From: an uncultured bacterium
GTDB taxonomy: Bacteria > Patescibacteriota > Gracilibacteria > Absconditabacterales > Absconditicoccaceae
DNA length: 64,000 nt
NCBI GenBank assembly: GCA_947169045.1
Contig: CAMVOC010000001.1
Span: 1 to 64,000 of the forward strand
Direction of reading: 5' to 3'
Numbering within the stretch: the stretch's first letter is position 1; every line of letters starts with the position of its first letter. The position numbers and the translations under genes were made by a program. This document shows positions 1-10,891 of the stretch, piece after piece. Under the pieces are notes generated by a model. That model saw nothing but the letters and a program-made list of their open reading frames with translations, did not search any database and was not told the origin of the DNA.

Positions 1-525
1 GAGAAAAAAACGGAGCAAAATCATCTGATTATTTCAGCTACTGGAGTAAATGGAAGAGATGATCGTAGACATGCAGCTCGCGTGATGACGACGATCCTTT
101 GAGGAAATATGTCTTCTAGGTTGTTTCAAAATATCAGAGAAAAACAAGGATTATGCTACTATATTAGAGCGCGTCACGAGTCTGCGCCAGAATATGGAGA
201 TTTTTATATCCGTGCAGGAATCGATAAGGCACGTTTTGATTTTGGAGTCGAAAAAATTTATGCAGAAATCGCAGATATTGCCAATGGAAATATCACTGAG
301 GAAGAATTTCATAATGCGAAAACATGCATCGCAGGTAATTTACAAATGGGAATTGAAACTTCAGATCAAATGGTAAATTTCCTAGGCTCTCAATACCTCC
401 ATTACGGGGAAATTAAGACGCTTGAACAACAATTAGCAGATATTGAAAAAGTAACATTTGATCAGGTTTGTGAAGCAGCAAAAATGCTGAATAAAGAGAA
501 TTTGTACTTATATTGGATTCAGTAA
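1..525 (+). CDS. M16 family zinc peptidase, C-terminal part (5' end outside window)
   Basis: The frame is open from the first base and ends at TAA 523-525. The visible 174 residues match the C-terminal domain of M16 (pitrilysin/insulinase-like) peptidases: a glycine-rich stretch followed by NMSSRLFQNIREKQGL is the family's GGGMSSRLFQ-x-x-REK signature. The first glycine of that GG pair is encoded by TGA at 100-102, so the standard code would break the gene in its most conserved motif. The zinc-binding HxxEH lies upstream of the window. Family members degrade peptides and small proteins. The downstream neighbour is convergent, with its stop adjacent to this one. Confidence 0.85.
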
Positions 526-1149
526 TTATTCTAATCTCATTTTTTTCAATGCTTTCCTAACAGGGGAATACCCTGGATACAATTGGGCAACAAGATCCCA
601 AAAATCTTTTTGATGATGCTGATGAATCAAATGAGCAACTTCATGAGCAATAACATACTGAATATATTTGGTTGGAAGGTGAACAAGCGCTAAATTAAGC
701 ATAATTCTTCCATCGCTTCAGCAAGAACCTCGCCTAGATTTTGCTTTTCTGATCGATAATTTTTCATAAGTAACCCCTAATTGCTGGGTGAATGTCTCAA
801 TCCGTATGGTAGCATATTCATATAATTCAGCTTTTAATCTTTTTTCTAGTAACGACCTTCAATTCTCCTGCTGTAAAAGAGCATATTCAAAGGAGAGAGT
901 ATCCCATGCCACTTTTTCTCCAAAAAGCAAAACTCACTGTTCATCTCGTTTATCTAGTTTTGGACGCAAACTATGGCGTTGATAAAGTTTTTCACCAATC
1001 TCAAAAAGCTGATCAAGAAGGACATTGAGTTCCTTTTGATGATAGCGATACCTTTGAGGGACCGAAAAAAGCAGAGTTCCATCCTCTTGAATCTTCACGT
1101 AAGCGTTGCGATTACGAGTGTAAACTACGGTGTAAGGAAAGCTTTTCAT
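526..1149 (-). CDS. YgjP-type metal-dependent hydrolase (DUF45)
   Basis: This 207-residue protein carries the YgjP/DUF45 core: SRRGSCGSDGRIMLN, then YVIAHEVAHLIHQHH with an HExxH zinc site, then DFWDLVAQLYPGY. Three in-frame TGA codons, including the one in RGSCG, read as Gly. The family is a putative zinc hydrolase related to SprT and WLM proteases, and its substrates are poorly known. I chose the ATG at 1149 because the start region (MKSFPYTVVYTRNRNAYV) fits the family and because the upstream gene overlaps it by 38 bases. A TTG slightly upstream is possible. It is probably translated together with the ValRS-like gene. Confidence 0.85.
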
Positions 1150-3553
1150 AGCAACGATCAATACGGTTTTCTAAAGCTTCAAGTTCTTGTCTTTTTGCTT
1201 GAATTCCAGGAGTATCTCCGAGTCATGCATTAATTGCATTGAGGATAACCATTTTCATAACTTCCCTAGATTCTAGGAGTTTTTGATATTCATCCTCTAA
1301 ATCGGCGAGCAAGGTAGCGGAGGTATCAACTTTAGGTCATTTTGAAGCATCTTTAGGAGGTTTTATCGTCTGAATCCCTAAAGTAATAGTAGAAAATTCA
1401 GTGATAAAATAGTCTTCAGGATGATTTTCATGCATTCTTTGCTCCTGAATTTCTTCAATGTGCAAAAGATTTTTAAGGACGTCTTGATATTTTTCTGCAA
1501 TTTCCAAGGAGTATTTATCGGCCTTGAAGATAAGATTGATAGCCTGATGCTTAGGAATTTCCAAACTATGCTTAAAGGTGGTAAGATGATCAAAAATATC
1601 ATAAATAAGCACTTCTGGAGCGGATTTTTTAAGAAGTTTTTCTGAAAGCGTACCTGCAGGGGCGTCTATCCTTGAGAGGAAACGTAAGGCCTGAATATAC
1701 GTAGGAATCAATGGCTCTAAAAGATCAAAAATCAGAGAAAAGACCAAAAATAACGTAGCAGATCACGCTGGATTTTGCTGAATTTTTTGTACTTCTAAAT
1801 ATCGAGAAAGAACCTTTTTCTGAATAGTTAACTGAAGCTCAGGGAAAAAAGCAAGCATAAGTTGTGGATCTTTAATCGCGTGATATCTTTCAAACACCCC
1901 AGCCATTTCATAAAGAATCCATTGATCACTTTCTCTACCTTCTTTTTCTACTGTTTTACAGGCAGATGCTCGAGTATATACCTCAGGTTTCTGTTGATAA
2001 AAATATCTCACACCATTCCATAACTGATTTAAAAACCTCTTATACATCCACAAGGAAGAGAAATCCTGATTTTTCTGCACGAGTGTAGATAGGATAGTAG
2101 CATCCATACCAAATTGATCAATCGCCTCGAAAATATCTGTATTATGCAGAGTTGTATACGAGATTCTCTCTCATTTCTCATTGTAAGCTGTAGGATAACA
2201 GAGAAGATGCTGATATACCGGAGTTCCTAACACAAGTTTTTGAATTAAGACATGCTTCAAAAAATCAGCAAATTTCCCTTCTTCGCAAATACAAGTAGAA
2301 CTAACAGCTATCCCTTGAGAAATCAAAAAAGGAAGATAAAAATCTGAAACTTTTTCATGATAATTCATATCAATATCGTCAAATGCTTTGAGGAGTTCGT
2401 CCTTTACTTCATGGAAGAGCTCTCCGTTTTCTATTGCTTCTTGGAGCCATTTTTTTTCTTCTTCCACATCAATAAGAAGATCCTCCTTGAGACAAGGGGT
2501 AAGAGGTAATGATCAATAACGGCAGTAAGGAACTTCAACCTCAACTTCAGGAAGCTCTTGAGTAGGGACTCGATTCCTAAAATCTTCTAAGGTCTGAATA
2601 ATATTCTTAGAAAATTCCTCACGAGATTTTCCTTCAAAAAACTCACCTGCATACGACGTATAATTTCCTTTTTCATCTACAACAAAATGATCTAAAGGAA
2701 GATGATATTTCTGAGCCAGCAGAATGCTCTCCTGATCTTCACAGGGGGTAACTCTTTTAATACCATTGTCTTTTGTAGTATTCACGCTTTCATCCCCAAT
2801 GATAGGAATCTTTCTATTAACAAGAGGAATAAGCACCTTTTTACCAATCAGCTTTTTATATCTTTTATCTTTAGGATGTACTAGTAATGCAACATCTCAA
2901 AAAATAAAATCCGGCTCTAAAACAGGGACATGAAGACTATAATTTTTCGTATCTACAAAGTAAGTAAGAGTATAACAAGGCTTTTTTTGCTTCTTCCACA
3001 GAACATCTTTACGAGGGACAACCGTTTGAAGATCGACAGAATAATAAGAAATTTGTCGCTGGTTTTTGAGTTTCCCACGTTTCTGAAGATCAGCATACAC
3101 CTGCTGTAAATAGTTTTGAAAAGGAGTATCGCAAGAAAAGAAACGTGATCCACAGGAATCAGTAGGAGAAATCTGACTTCCTATGTAGGTTTCGATAATT
3201 TTTTGATTCGCTTTGGTCCTTTTAAGAGACTTTGATTGAAGATATTTTTGAAGTTTTTCATCCTTGATATCCAAAAACGACTGCTTTCTCTCAAGAAAAA
3301 ATTCCCATGCTTGATATCTTGCTAAAAGCTCCTTAGTAGACCACAAAAAAGCAATGTCAGCAGGATTCTGAGTATCCCATTTAGACAGGAACTGGTGCCA
3401 CATCAAGGCATGCATATTCCCAGAATGTAAGGTTTGAGAAGTCGGTAGTGAGAAAAGAGAAACTGGAAGGGGAGAATGAGCGTGTTTCTGCTGATATTGA
3501 GCAGAGAATGATGAAAGTTGTTTTTCCTTATATTTTTTTAAAAACTGAGACAT
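1112..3553 (-). CDS. Valyl-tRNA synthetase-like protein with degenerate signature motifs
   Basis: The 813-residue frame crosses five TGA codons read as Gly. Residues about 216-330 resemble the ValRS editing (CP1) domain: DVALLVHPKDKRYK, LIGKKVLIPLVNRKIPII and then TPCEDQESILLAQKY. Later segments resemble the class Ia catalytic half (KRFLNQLWNGVRYFY, SDQWILYEMAGVFERYH), with a C-terminal coiled coil as in ValRS. The HIGH motif position reads LHSGNMHAL (residues 42-50), and the KMSKS position reads ERISYTT (462-468). Both are far from consensus, so aminoacylation is doubtful. It could be a second, non-catalytic or editing-only paralogue, or an unusually diverged sole ValRS. The window does not show whether a normal valS exists elsewhere. 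Confidence 0.75.
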
Positions 3554-3619
3554 TGACGTTTATAGAGAAATTAAAATAATTTTTATTATATAAGGCTGAT
3601 TACTTGTTCATAGAAATCA

Positions 3620-5398
3620 TTATTCACTGTATCTATACAACTTAATTCCTCCATAAATCAGCAAAGAAACGAACACCAAAAGCAAAACATCTTCTACAGG
3701 TCCAACATGTGCTTTCGTAGCTCCGGCAAGATCCAATGTTTGTCCATCATCACAGGTCGCTTCCACTCGAAAATAAGCATAAATATCTTCTTTTGCGTTA
3801 TAGTCGAAAGGATATTCATATTGAGTTTCAGTCGTATCTAATAATTTTCTCTTCGTCGTTGGGTCATCAGTATCTGAAGTATAAATAGTGTAAAACTTAG
3901 CATTTTCTACAGCATCTCGAACAAGATAATGTTTATCTCCTTCTTTCTTAGTAGTCACTCTAATTCATTGAATGACACAAAAGGAAGCTCCACGACTAGA
4001 GGAATCAAGGATAATAATATCAGATGGTAATTCTCCACTAAAACTTAGGATATCCCCAGACGAAACACCAGGCTGATACCAAAATAATTGACTAGGCGTT
4101 CCATGAGGCTGATCTCACAAAGAAAACGAAACAGTTCCCGTACTTACTCCAAGTATTGGCTCTTGAACACCTGTTAATGGACCATAAATAGGCACAATTT
4201 GGAAAAACCAATCTTTCGTAGTATCTAATCCGCTGAAAATAAGTCCAGTTTGAGCGATAGTAACAGATTGAGTTAAATTCATTTTATCCTCCCCATATTT
4301 GATTTGAAATCATGAAGTAGGAATACCAGAAACTTCCCATTTCATAGAAAGTTTTTGAAGATCAAGAGCAAGCATTTGTACGTCAGAAATTAAAGTCTCG
4401 TCTCCAACAACAAGAGAAGCAACTCCTGTCTGGCTAAAGGTTTGATTACCAATAGAAAGGATGAGATCTACAGTAATAGTCCCCGTAGAAATCATCATAA
4501 GCTGCTTGGTAAATTCTCCATCTCTACCAGCCTTTTTAGTCATAGGAACAGCAGGTTGTCCATTACTTAATACAAGAGAGACATCAGTTATAGAATCAGC
4601 TGTTTCTACCTCAAAAGTAATCTGATCACCGAGTCTAATATCTTCTTGAGGTGTTATGGTAATAGTTTTAAAAAGTTCGCCTTGCTCTGCATCGTATACA
4701 AAAACAACCTCTTCAGATCTTCCCACTTCCTGATCAGTAGCATCCGTAACAACAATAAAAACGGTATTTTCTCAAGATAACAGATTAGAAAGAGTATATT
4801 GAATAGTACCATCCTGATCTACAATAGCATTTCCAACAACGCGTCAATTGAGATACACAGAGGCATATCCATTAGGGAGATCAGGTGCAGTAGCGATTAA
4901 GGTAACTGTTGATTTTTCTTCTCTTCCATAGGGAGCAGGAGAGAGAATCGTTACAGATTTGCTGGAGGGAAAAGAGGTTTCTCACACCAATGAAATAGGC
5001 GCAGATCCAACAATAGTTTGCTCAAAATTAGAAACAAAAAACGTGAAATTTCCAACTTTTTTTACAGTAACTCCCTTTGAAAACGTTTTAGTTCATAAAT
5101 CACTAGGAAGGAATTGATATCGTCAGTGAGTTGGGAGAACGCGTTCACTAGGAGCTAACTCATTTTCTCAATCCTTGATAGTTAAGTACACCATTCCTGT
5201 GTAGGCAGTATTCACTTGCCCATTCTTCTTTGCCGTGATGGTCACGTCGACCGACTCATTGATCTGAAAAGAAGAAGGACTCACAATAACCTCAAAGGTC
5301 TCTGTCGGAGTTTGAGCGATGGAGGTTCAACCGATAATCAGTGAAACACATCCAGCAATCATCAATCCAAAGAGGAAAATTAATCAGCTTTTTTTCAT
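3620..5398 (-). CDS. Exported, membrane-anchored protein with Ig-like repeats
   Basis: This 592-residue protein starts MKKSGLIFLFGLMIAG, a signal peptide or N-terminal membrane anchor whose first Gly is TGA. The body is beta-rich with repeated segments typical of bacterial Ig-like or adhesion domains (for example NTAYTGMVYLTIKDGE near the N-terminus and ITFEVETADSITDVSLVLSN in the middle). A C-terminal hydrophobic helix, VLLLVFVSLLIYGGIKLY, precedes a short basic tail. About fifteen TGA codons are read as Gly. The layout suggests an envelope-displayed protein anchored by its C-terminus. No catalytic motif was recognised. It lies just downstream of another small membrane protein in the same orientation. 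Confidence 0.75.
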
Positions 5399-5440
5399 TA
5401 TTTTGAAAGAAATTAAGTAAAATTTGCAGAATATACATAA

Positions 5441-5932
5441 TTAAAGCTTTCCTACCGCTACACCATCACCTCATTGCTCCTTAGGAGAGACAAATTCCAA
5501 GGTCAACTCTTCATCATCTCACTGATACGGAACAATCACAATCCCTTCATCAAGATCGCCAACCTGAAATCCGGTAACTTTCAATAAAAGTTGAGTCGGC
5601 GTCGTCTTAATAATTTCCCATTGATAAGGAGAAGTAATCGCTCAAGTCTCCAAGATTAACTCAGTAGGATTATGCAAAAGAGAAATAAAAAGCTGATCAG
5701 ACGACTGTAATGATTCAGAAATAAAGACTTCCAAGGTATGATCGACTTTTTTGTAAGCTGCATCTCGATGTAAATCGCGCATTCTGGCCTTTTCTTGAAG
5801 CGAAAGAACACTAGTTTCCATCCGGCTTCCGTCATACACAATCCAAGCGAAAACCGAGGCTAAAGCAACCCCCAAAGCAAGAATAATAAGAGACTTGCTA
5901 AGAGAGGGAAGAGACGATGTTGTAGGTTTCAT
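5441..5932 (-). CDS. Small single-pass membrane protein, unknown function
   Basis: This 163-residue protein begins MKPTTSSLPSLSK and has one N-terminal membrane helix (SLIILALGVALASVFAWIVY, residues about 14-33). An extracytoplasmic, mostly beta/alpha domain follows and ends EQGDGVAVGKL. Three TGA codons fall in the C-terminal third. The ATG at 5932 is preferred over an upstream TTG because it places the helix near the N-terminus. It lies 42 bases upstream of the Ig-like protein gene, in the same direction, so the two are probably co-transcribed and may act together in the envelope. I do not recognise a family. Confidence 0.65.
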
Positions 5933-6039
5933 CAGTAAAAATAAAATATTAAATTTCAAGAAGGCACATTGAACGCAGAAGAATTAACAAATCAACACGA
6001 CTAATACATAAAGATAACGAGATAAAAGTCAATGGAAAC

Positions 6040-7221
6040 TTACCCTCCGAGAAAAGGGAGAGGAAGTTGCCAAAAGACGACTAAATCCTTAACAATGATT
6101 ACAAGCCCCAAAGCCATCAATAAATAGAAAACGACCGTATTAACAATCGCTTCTCACTTAAAATATTTCTCAGGCTTAATGGAAAAAATTCTCTGAATAA
6201 TCACTCAAATTCCTCTTCCTCCATCCAACGCGGGAATAGGAAGAAGATTAAAAATAGCCAATGCTAACGAAATAATACCTGCAAACGCAAGATAAGCAAT
6301 CCATCCTCAAGCCTGATAAAACAATTCTCCCATTTTTACCGCTCCAACAGGTCAAGCAAGCATATTGAAAGCATCTGCCATTTTATCTTTATTAAACGAG
6401 AATAATCCACGTCCAAGACTACCAAATGCTTTCAAAGTGAGCGTTCGTTCAGCTCAGATTTCATGCAATCCAGCAAGCATCGCCTTTCAAAGTCAGAATT
6501 TTATATCTACGATTTCTACATCAGCATTCGAAGCTATTGCAACTCAAAGTTTACAAGTTTCAGGGCAAGTAATACTTCTTATCTCATCTCAAAGATCCAA
6601 ATCGAAGGTCTGATTGGACATATCAGAGACTAAAGTAGCAAAATTAGCGATATCTACTTCCTGATCATTGAGACGATAAACTACCATATCTGGCTGAAGG
6701 TCATAAGATTCAGCGAGCGAATCTGGGAAAACTTCAGTAATAAGAATTCCAGACGAGAGGCTTCCTGATAAAAATCCTTCTTGCTTCAAAAAAGTTTGAG
6801 AAGAAATCAGATAACTTTCAGAGGTCTCATCAGAACTAATTCCTAGCGGTTGAACTCCGTGAACAAATAAAATCGTAAAAAACACCCAAGCCGTAAGAAT
6901 ATTCATACTAACACCTCACAAAACAATGATAATTTTTTTCCAAAGTGAAGCTGAAATAAAGCTATCTTTCGCAGAAAAAGTTTCAGGTTTGGAAGGATCT
7001 TCTCCTTCTAAAGCACAGAAACCTCAAAGCGGAATAGCATTAAGGGTATATTTTGTACCAGATTTATCAGTCCATAACGTACAAATTCTCGGAGGAAGAC
7101 CAATTCAGAACTCATTAACTTTTACACCGGTCTTTTTTGCAGCTCGGAAATGACCAAATTCATGCAGAAGGATAAGAATCATAAACATTACGATTCCAAT
7201 GACAATAAGAAGGATAGACAT
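6040..7221 (-). CDS. rseP: Site-2 (RseP-type) intramembrane zinc metalloprotease, M50
   Basis: This 393-residue multi-spanning protein has the HExxH active site in the first membrane helix (LLHEFGHFRAAKK, residues 20-24) and the second zinc-ligand motif NLLPIPALDGGR near residue 330. Between them lies a PDZ-like region (ITEVFPDSLAESYDLQPDMV). Many glycines, including those in IPLGGF and NEFGIGLPP, are TGA. M50B proteases cut membrane-embedded substrates such as anti-sigma factors or signal-peptide remnants. The gene sits between the exported SLH-like protein and small envelope genes, with short gaps, which suggests an envelope-related operon. The symbol is by family only and the substrate is unknown. 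Confidence 0.88.
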
Positions 7222-7260
7222 AATACAACAGTAATAAAAATCTGAAATAAAATCAACGCA

Positions 7261-7971
7261 TTACTTGGTTACACACTTTTTATCCAAAGTAGCGAGCGCA
7301 TCTGCCAATTGGGCTCATGTATACACGATCCTAGCAGTCTGTTTAAGAGCTTCAATATCTGCAGGACAAGGAGTTTTTGAGGTAGAAGAAGTCGCTGTCG
7401 CATCATATTCTTCTGAAGTCAAAAGAAGAAGAGAAAGCAGATTTCATCTCGTGATTGGAGCAAATTTTCCAAGTAGAACACTATTTTGTAGTAAACCACG
7501 TTGTTTTGCAAGTCTGTAATATGGTTCAGACCAATGTACTGCGGTACTCTCCTTCTGGACACCATCTAACACGCGAATCACAGCAGTAATAGCTTCTGAA
7601 TTGGTAAAATACGCATTAGGATAAAATCTTCCATACGTACCTTTAAAGATTTCCATACGACAAGCCGTTTTAATCTGCTGAGCTACTGCGCTAGAGACCG
7701 AACGCGTCCCAATATCCGAAAAGCTACACGCATCATCAGAAGAAGGAAGAGAAATCCCAAGATACGAAGCAAAATTCATTAAAATTTGAGGAGCTTCTCG
7801 TCTCGCAACGGTTTCCTTGGTTCGTGTTTGAGAAGCGGTAGAAAACTCGAGTCATTCCGAAAGAATTCCCATATCCTGAGCAAACTGAAATTCTTCTTTC
7901 GTGAATAAAGCTCCCGCAACACCTCACAAAAAAATACCACTACAGACCCCGAATAAGAGTAATTTTTTCAT
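7261..7971 (-). CDS. Exported protein with SLH-like (S-layer homology) region
   Basis: This 236-residue protein starts MKKLLLFGVCSGIFLGGVAGA, a signal peptide, and continues with helical segments. One of these (AVAQQIKTACRMEIFKGTYG, FYPNAYFTNSEAITAVIRVL) has the TR/G...F.P...T+.E...+l pattern of an S-layer homology repeat. Four TGA codons are read as Gly. SLH domains bind secondary cell-wall polymers. The assignment rests on one recognisable repeat and is therefore moderate. It is the first gene of the leftward block and is divergent from the ferritin/VIT gene across a 203-base spacer. Confidence 0.65.
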
Positions 7972-8174
7972 TTATTAAGGAGAAAAATAAAACTTTTCAA
8001 CAAAGAATATAGAAATATGGGGAGAAAAAGCAAGAAATAAGCCAAAATTTTCCTCTTGACTTTTGGAGAAAAATGTTATATAATACAGGGTATAATGTCG
8101 TAAAAATACTGTACTTGAAATCTAAAGGCATATCTCTAGATTAACATACAGTTTTTTATTTTCTGTTATGGTTC
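7972..8174 (+). promoter_or_regulatory. Divergent intergenic region with sigma70 promoter and leader hairpin
   Basis: Rightward promoter: TTGACT 8056-8061, a 17-base spacer and TATAAT 8079-8084. A leader of roughly 80 bases follows before the ATG at 8175. The leader holds a hairpin: outer arms ACTGTA 8108-8113 and TACAGT 8147-8152, inner arms AATCTA and TAGATT. Six T residues follow immediately, as in an intrinsic terminator, so transcription may be attenuated before the transporter gene. No known riboswitch consensus was recognised. Confidence 0.6.
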
Positions 8175-9074
8175 ATGGACAATCAATCAAAAACACAAGG
8201 AATAACCGATGAAATCAAAGTGTTGCTTCTCAATGCCCAAAAAGACGAAATCAGCAAAGCGACAGTCTATAAATATTTAGCAAAAAAGACAAAAAAAGCT
8301 GAAGACAAAGCTACGTTACTGCAAATAGCAGAGGATGAATTAAAACATGCTCAAATACGAAAAAAATACAGCAAACAGAGTGTACACGTCGATCGTACGT
8401 TCGTACGAAGATACACACGAATCGTAAAGATTTTCGGATATACCTTCGGACTTAAGCTGATGGAAACGAGAGAAGCGAGAGTAATCTTACAACATGAAAA
8501 GATTAAAGCTGTTATCCCTGAAGCCTGAGAAATCGCAAAAGACGAGAAAATCCACGAAAAAAAGTTGCTAGGAATGCTAGACGAGACCTCGTTACATTAT
8601 TTGGGATCTATTGTGCTAGGATTGAATGATGCACTCGTAGAACTGACAGGAGCATTAGCAGGATTTACGTTTGGATTCCAAAACGCACAAATGGTGGCAT
8701 TTAGCGGTCTGATCACAGGAATCGCAGCAGCAATGTCTATGGCAGGAAGCGAATATCTCTCTACATTGACAGAGAAATTACCAAGAGTAAATCCCAAAAA
8801 AGCCAGCTGCGTCACAGGAATCGCCTATATTTCGACAGTAATTTTACTATTAGTACCTTATTTCTTGTGTACTAATGTGTACGTAGCTTTGGGAGTCACG
8901 CTCGTGATAGCAATCAGCATTATTGCTCTTTTTAACTTTTATAGTTCGGTGACGCAATGACATCCGTTCAAAAAAAGGTTTCTCCAGATGACCTGCATCA
9001 GTTTAGGAGTAGCATTCGTAAGTTTTTGTGTTGGCTGGATCGTCAAGCAAGTCTTTTGAATAGAGCTTTGATAA
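8175..9074 (+). CDS. Ferritin-like plus VIT1/CCC1 metal transporter (MbfA-like)
   Basis: The N-terminal ~130 residues form a ferritin/rubrerythrin-like helical bundle (VYKYLAKKTKKAEDKATLL, EDELKHAQ). The remainder is a VIT/CCC1 iron-manganese transporter with about five helices (LGLNDALVELTGALAGFTFG is its first-helix signature). Under the standard code it would stop at TGA 8958. Read as Gly, it continues for 38 codons through MTCISLGVAFVSFCVGWIVK, which matches the family's last helix, to TAA 9072-9074. Such fusions move iron or manganese across the membrane. The last 118 bases overlap the next gene if that gene starts at 8957. Confidence 0.82.
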
Positions 9075-10216
9075 AAGGATACCAAAAGACCCTCTCGCCA
9101 GACCAAGGACGATTTAGTCCGCTATTTAAAGGAAAAATCTGTGCTCACGAACCACATTGCTCCGAATACGCTTTACAATGCCTCCAAAGATACGGATTTG
9201 TACACAGCGTTCCAAAAATCCTCAAAAGAGTTTTATCCTGTACCCCCAAAAAGATGAAAACCTATGATCCAAGCAAGTATCGCGTAATATTCTTTTCGTC
9301 AGCTCCCATTGGAATCCCATTTTTTGAAGAAATAGCTCAAGATAAGAGATTTGAAATCGTAGGCGTAGTAACGCAACCCGATAAACCTGTGGGAAGGGGA
9401 CTACAAATCCAAGAAAACATCGTTAAAACCACCGCTAAAGCATACTTCCAAACCAACGAATCAGACCTAACACAAGACATTCAAACTCCTACTTCCATCA
9501 ATCCAGAGAAATCCGAGGAAGGAAAAGCATTTTACGAACGGTTGCAATCCAAGCAGGCAGATATGTTTATAGTGATTGCCTACGGAAAAATTCTTCCTCA
9601 AAAGATCCTAGAAATGCCGAAATTCTGAGCAATAAACGTCCATGGTTCTCTGCTGCCTAAATATCGCGGAGCATCGCCTTTGCAAAGCGTCTTTCTCCAT
9701 AAAGAAACAAAAAGCTGACTCACTATTATGAAAATGGATGCGGGGATGGATACCTGAGAAATTATTGATCAGCTTTCTTTTCCTCTTCAGTTTCATTGGA
9801 CAGTGAAAGAACTGATAGAAGCGTTCTGCAAAGTGTGACCAAAATTTCTCAATGACACGTTACGAAAATTCGCGAAAGGAGAAATGACTCCAGAAAAGCA
9901 GGACGAGAACCAGGTAATCCTAACAAAAAAGATAGAAAAAGCTGACGGAGCTTTCGAGATAGCAATAGATCCCCTAGAGGAAATATACGCTAAATATCGT
10001 GCCTTCTTCTTACGACCTAAACTATGGTGCACACAACAAGGGAAAAGAGTAGTGATTGAAAAGCTCATCTTAGACGAAAAACTCTTTGAGACACACAAAA
10101 AAGAACCGTTAATAACCGGGAAAACCTTAAATCCTGCAGTCAAAGAAATTGCACTCAAACCCGAAGGGAAAAAAGCAATGGATCGAGCAAGTTTTGCAAA
10201 CGGATACGTGAAGTAA
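8957..10216 (+). CDS. fmt: YidD-Fmt fusion: insertion factor plus methionyl-tRNA formyltransferase
   Basis: One 419-residue frame joins two proteins. Residues about 35-100 are YidD (ALIKGYQKTLSPDQG, PHCSEYALQCLQRYG, ILKRVLSC), the small factor linked to YidC-dependent membrane insertion. From about residue 105 follows Fmt: YRVIFFSSAPIGIPFFEEI, VVTQPDKPVGRG, the formyl-binding NVHGSLLPKYRGASP and DAGMDTGE. There is no stop between them, and the internal ATG at 9254 has no clear ribosome site. Four of about 23 glycines are TGA. Fmt formylates initiator Met-tRNA. The start at 8957 overlaps the VIT gene, and a TTG at 9056 is the main alternative. Confidence 0.82.
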
Positions 10217-10339
10217 TATTAAAAGGAGTTTGTCAAGTGAAAACGTAGGGAAAAAGACATTTTAGCTTGATTATTTTCTGCAATTAGTTATTCAATGTCG
10301 TTGGTTGATAAAGCTTTATTTCTTAATTTTCCTACATTT

Positions 10340-10660
10340 ATGGCTACTAAAAAAAGCACGATTTCTCAGGAAGTGACAGAGGCTTTTGACGAAGTAAAAG
10401 AAACTGCTGCAGACGTAGGCGGACGACGAGAATATGCAGAAACAGAAGAAAAAGTCACAACAATCCTAGGTATTGTATTATTTGCACGAGGACTCTGGTT
10501 TCTCAGAGGATTGATAGGGGGAATTCTCCTGTTGTTAATTGGTGGATTATTGATAGGAGGATTCTTAAATGAACCAATTGCAAATCTCCTAAAACGCTTC
10601 AATAGTCCCAAACAAGCAAAAGCAAAACCAAAAACTACAAAGAAAACCTCCAAAAAATAA
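10340..10660 (+). CDS. Small membrane protein with glycine-rich hydrophobic segment
   Basis: This 106-residue protein starts MATKKSTISQEVTEAFDEV. It has one long Gly/Leu-rich hydrophobic stretch (LRGLIGGILLLLIGGLLIGG, probably one or two helices) and ends with a lysine-rich tail (PKTTKKTSKK). An in-frame start at 10295 would add 15 residues. I prefer 10340 because the sequence from there is hydrophilic and compact. It has no UGA glycine codons. It is followed by a strong hairpin terminator and so forms its own transcription unit or the end of one. No family was recognised. Confidence 0.6.
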   Translation: MATKKSTISQEVTEAFDEVKETAADVGGRREYAETEEKVTTILGIVLFARGLWFLRGLIGGILLLLIGGLLIGGFLNEPIANLLKRFNSPKQAKAKPKTTKKTSKK

Positions 10661-10891
10661 CGCACAAGAGAGTAGTAAAAAAACGATAAATTCCTACGAA
10701 TTTATCGTCCTTTTCTGTCGTTTCCAACAGATGTAAGGTTCTATCACACAGACATATTATAAATATATTTTGTAATTTGTCAAATATTTTAAAAGTTTTT
10801 ATCGAAAGTTTCTTGTATCTGAGGTTTTGTTTGAATAAAATAGTAAAAATACGAATAATAATCAGCTTTTTACCTCTCTTTATCATCACAT
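10661..10891 (+). promoter_or_regulatory. Spacer between terminator and rpoD; promoter not resolved
   Basis: This is AT-rich spacer upstream of rpoD. Apart from the terminator at its left edge, it holds one copy of the AAAAAGCTGA motif (reverse, 10862-10871). I could not assign a convincing -35/-10 pair. No coding signal was seen. Confidence 0.4.
10684..10714 (+). terminator. Rho-independent terminator
   Basis: A perfect 10-base-pair stem, CGATAAATTC 10684-10693 and GAATTTATCG 10698-10707, has a CTAC loop and is followed by a pyrimidine-rich run ending in TTTT. It lies 24 bases past the small membrane protein gene. Confidence 0.8.
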
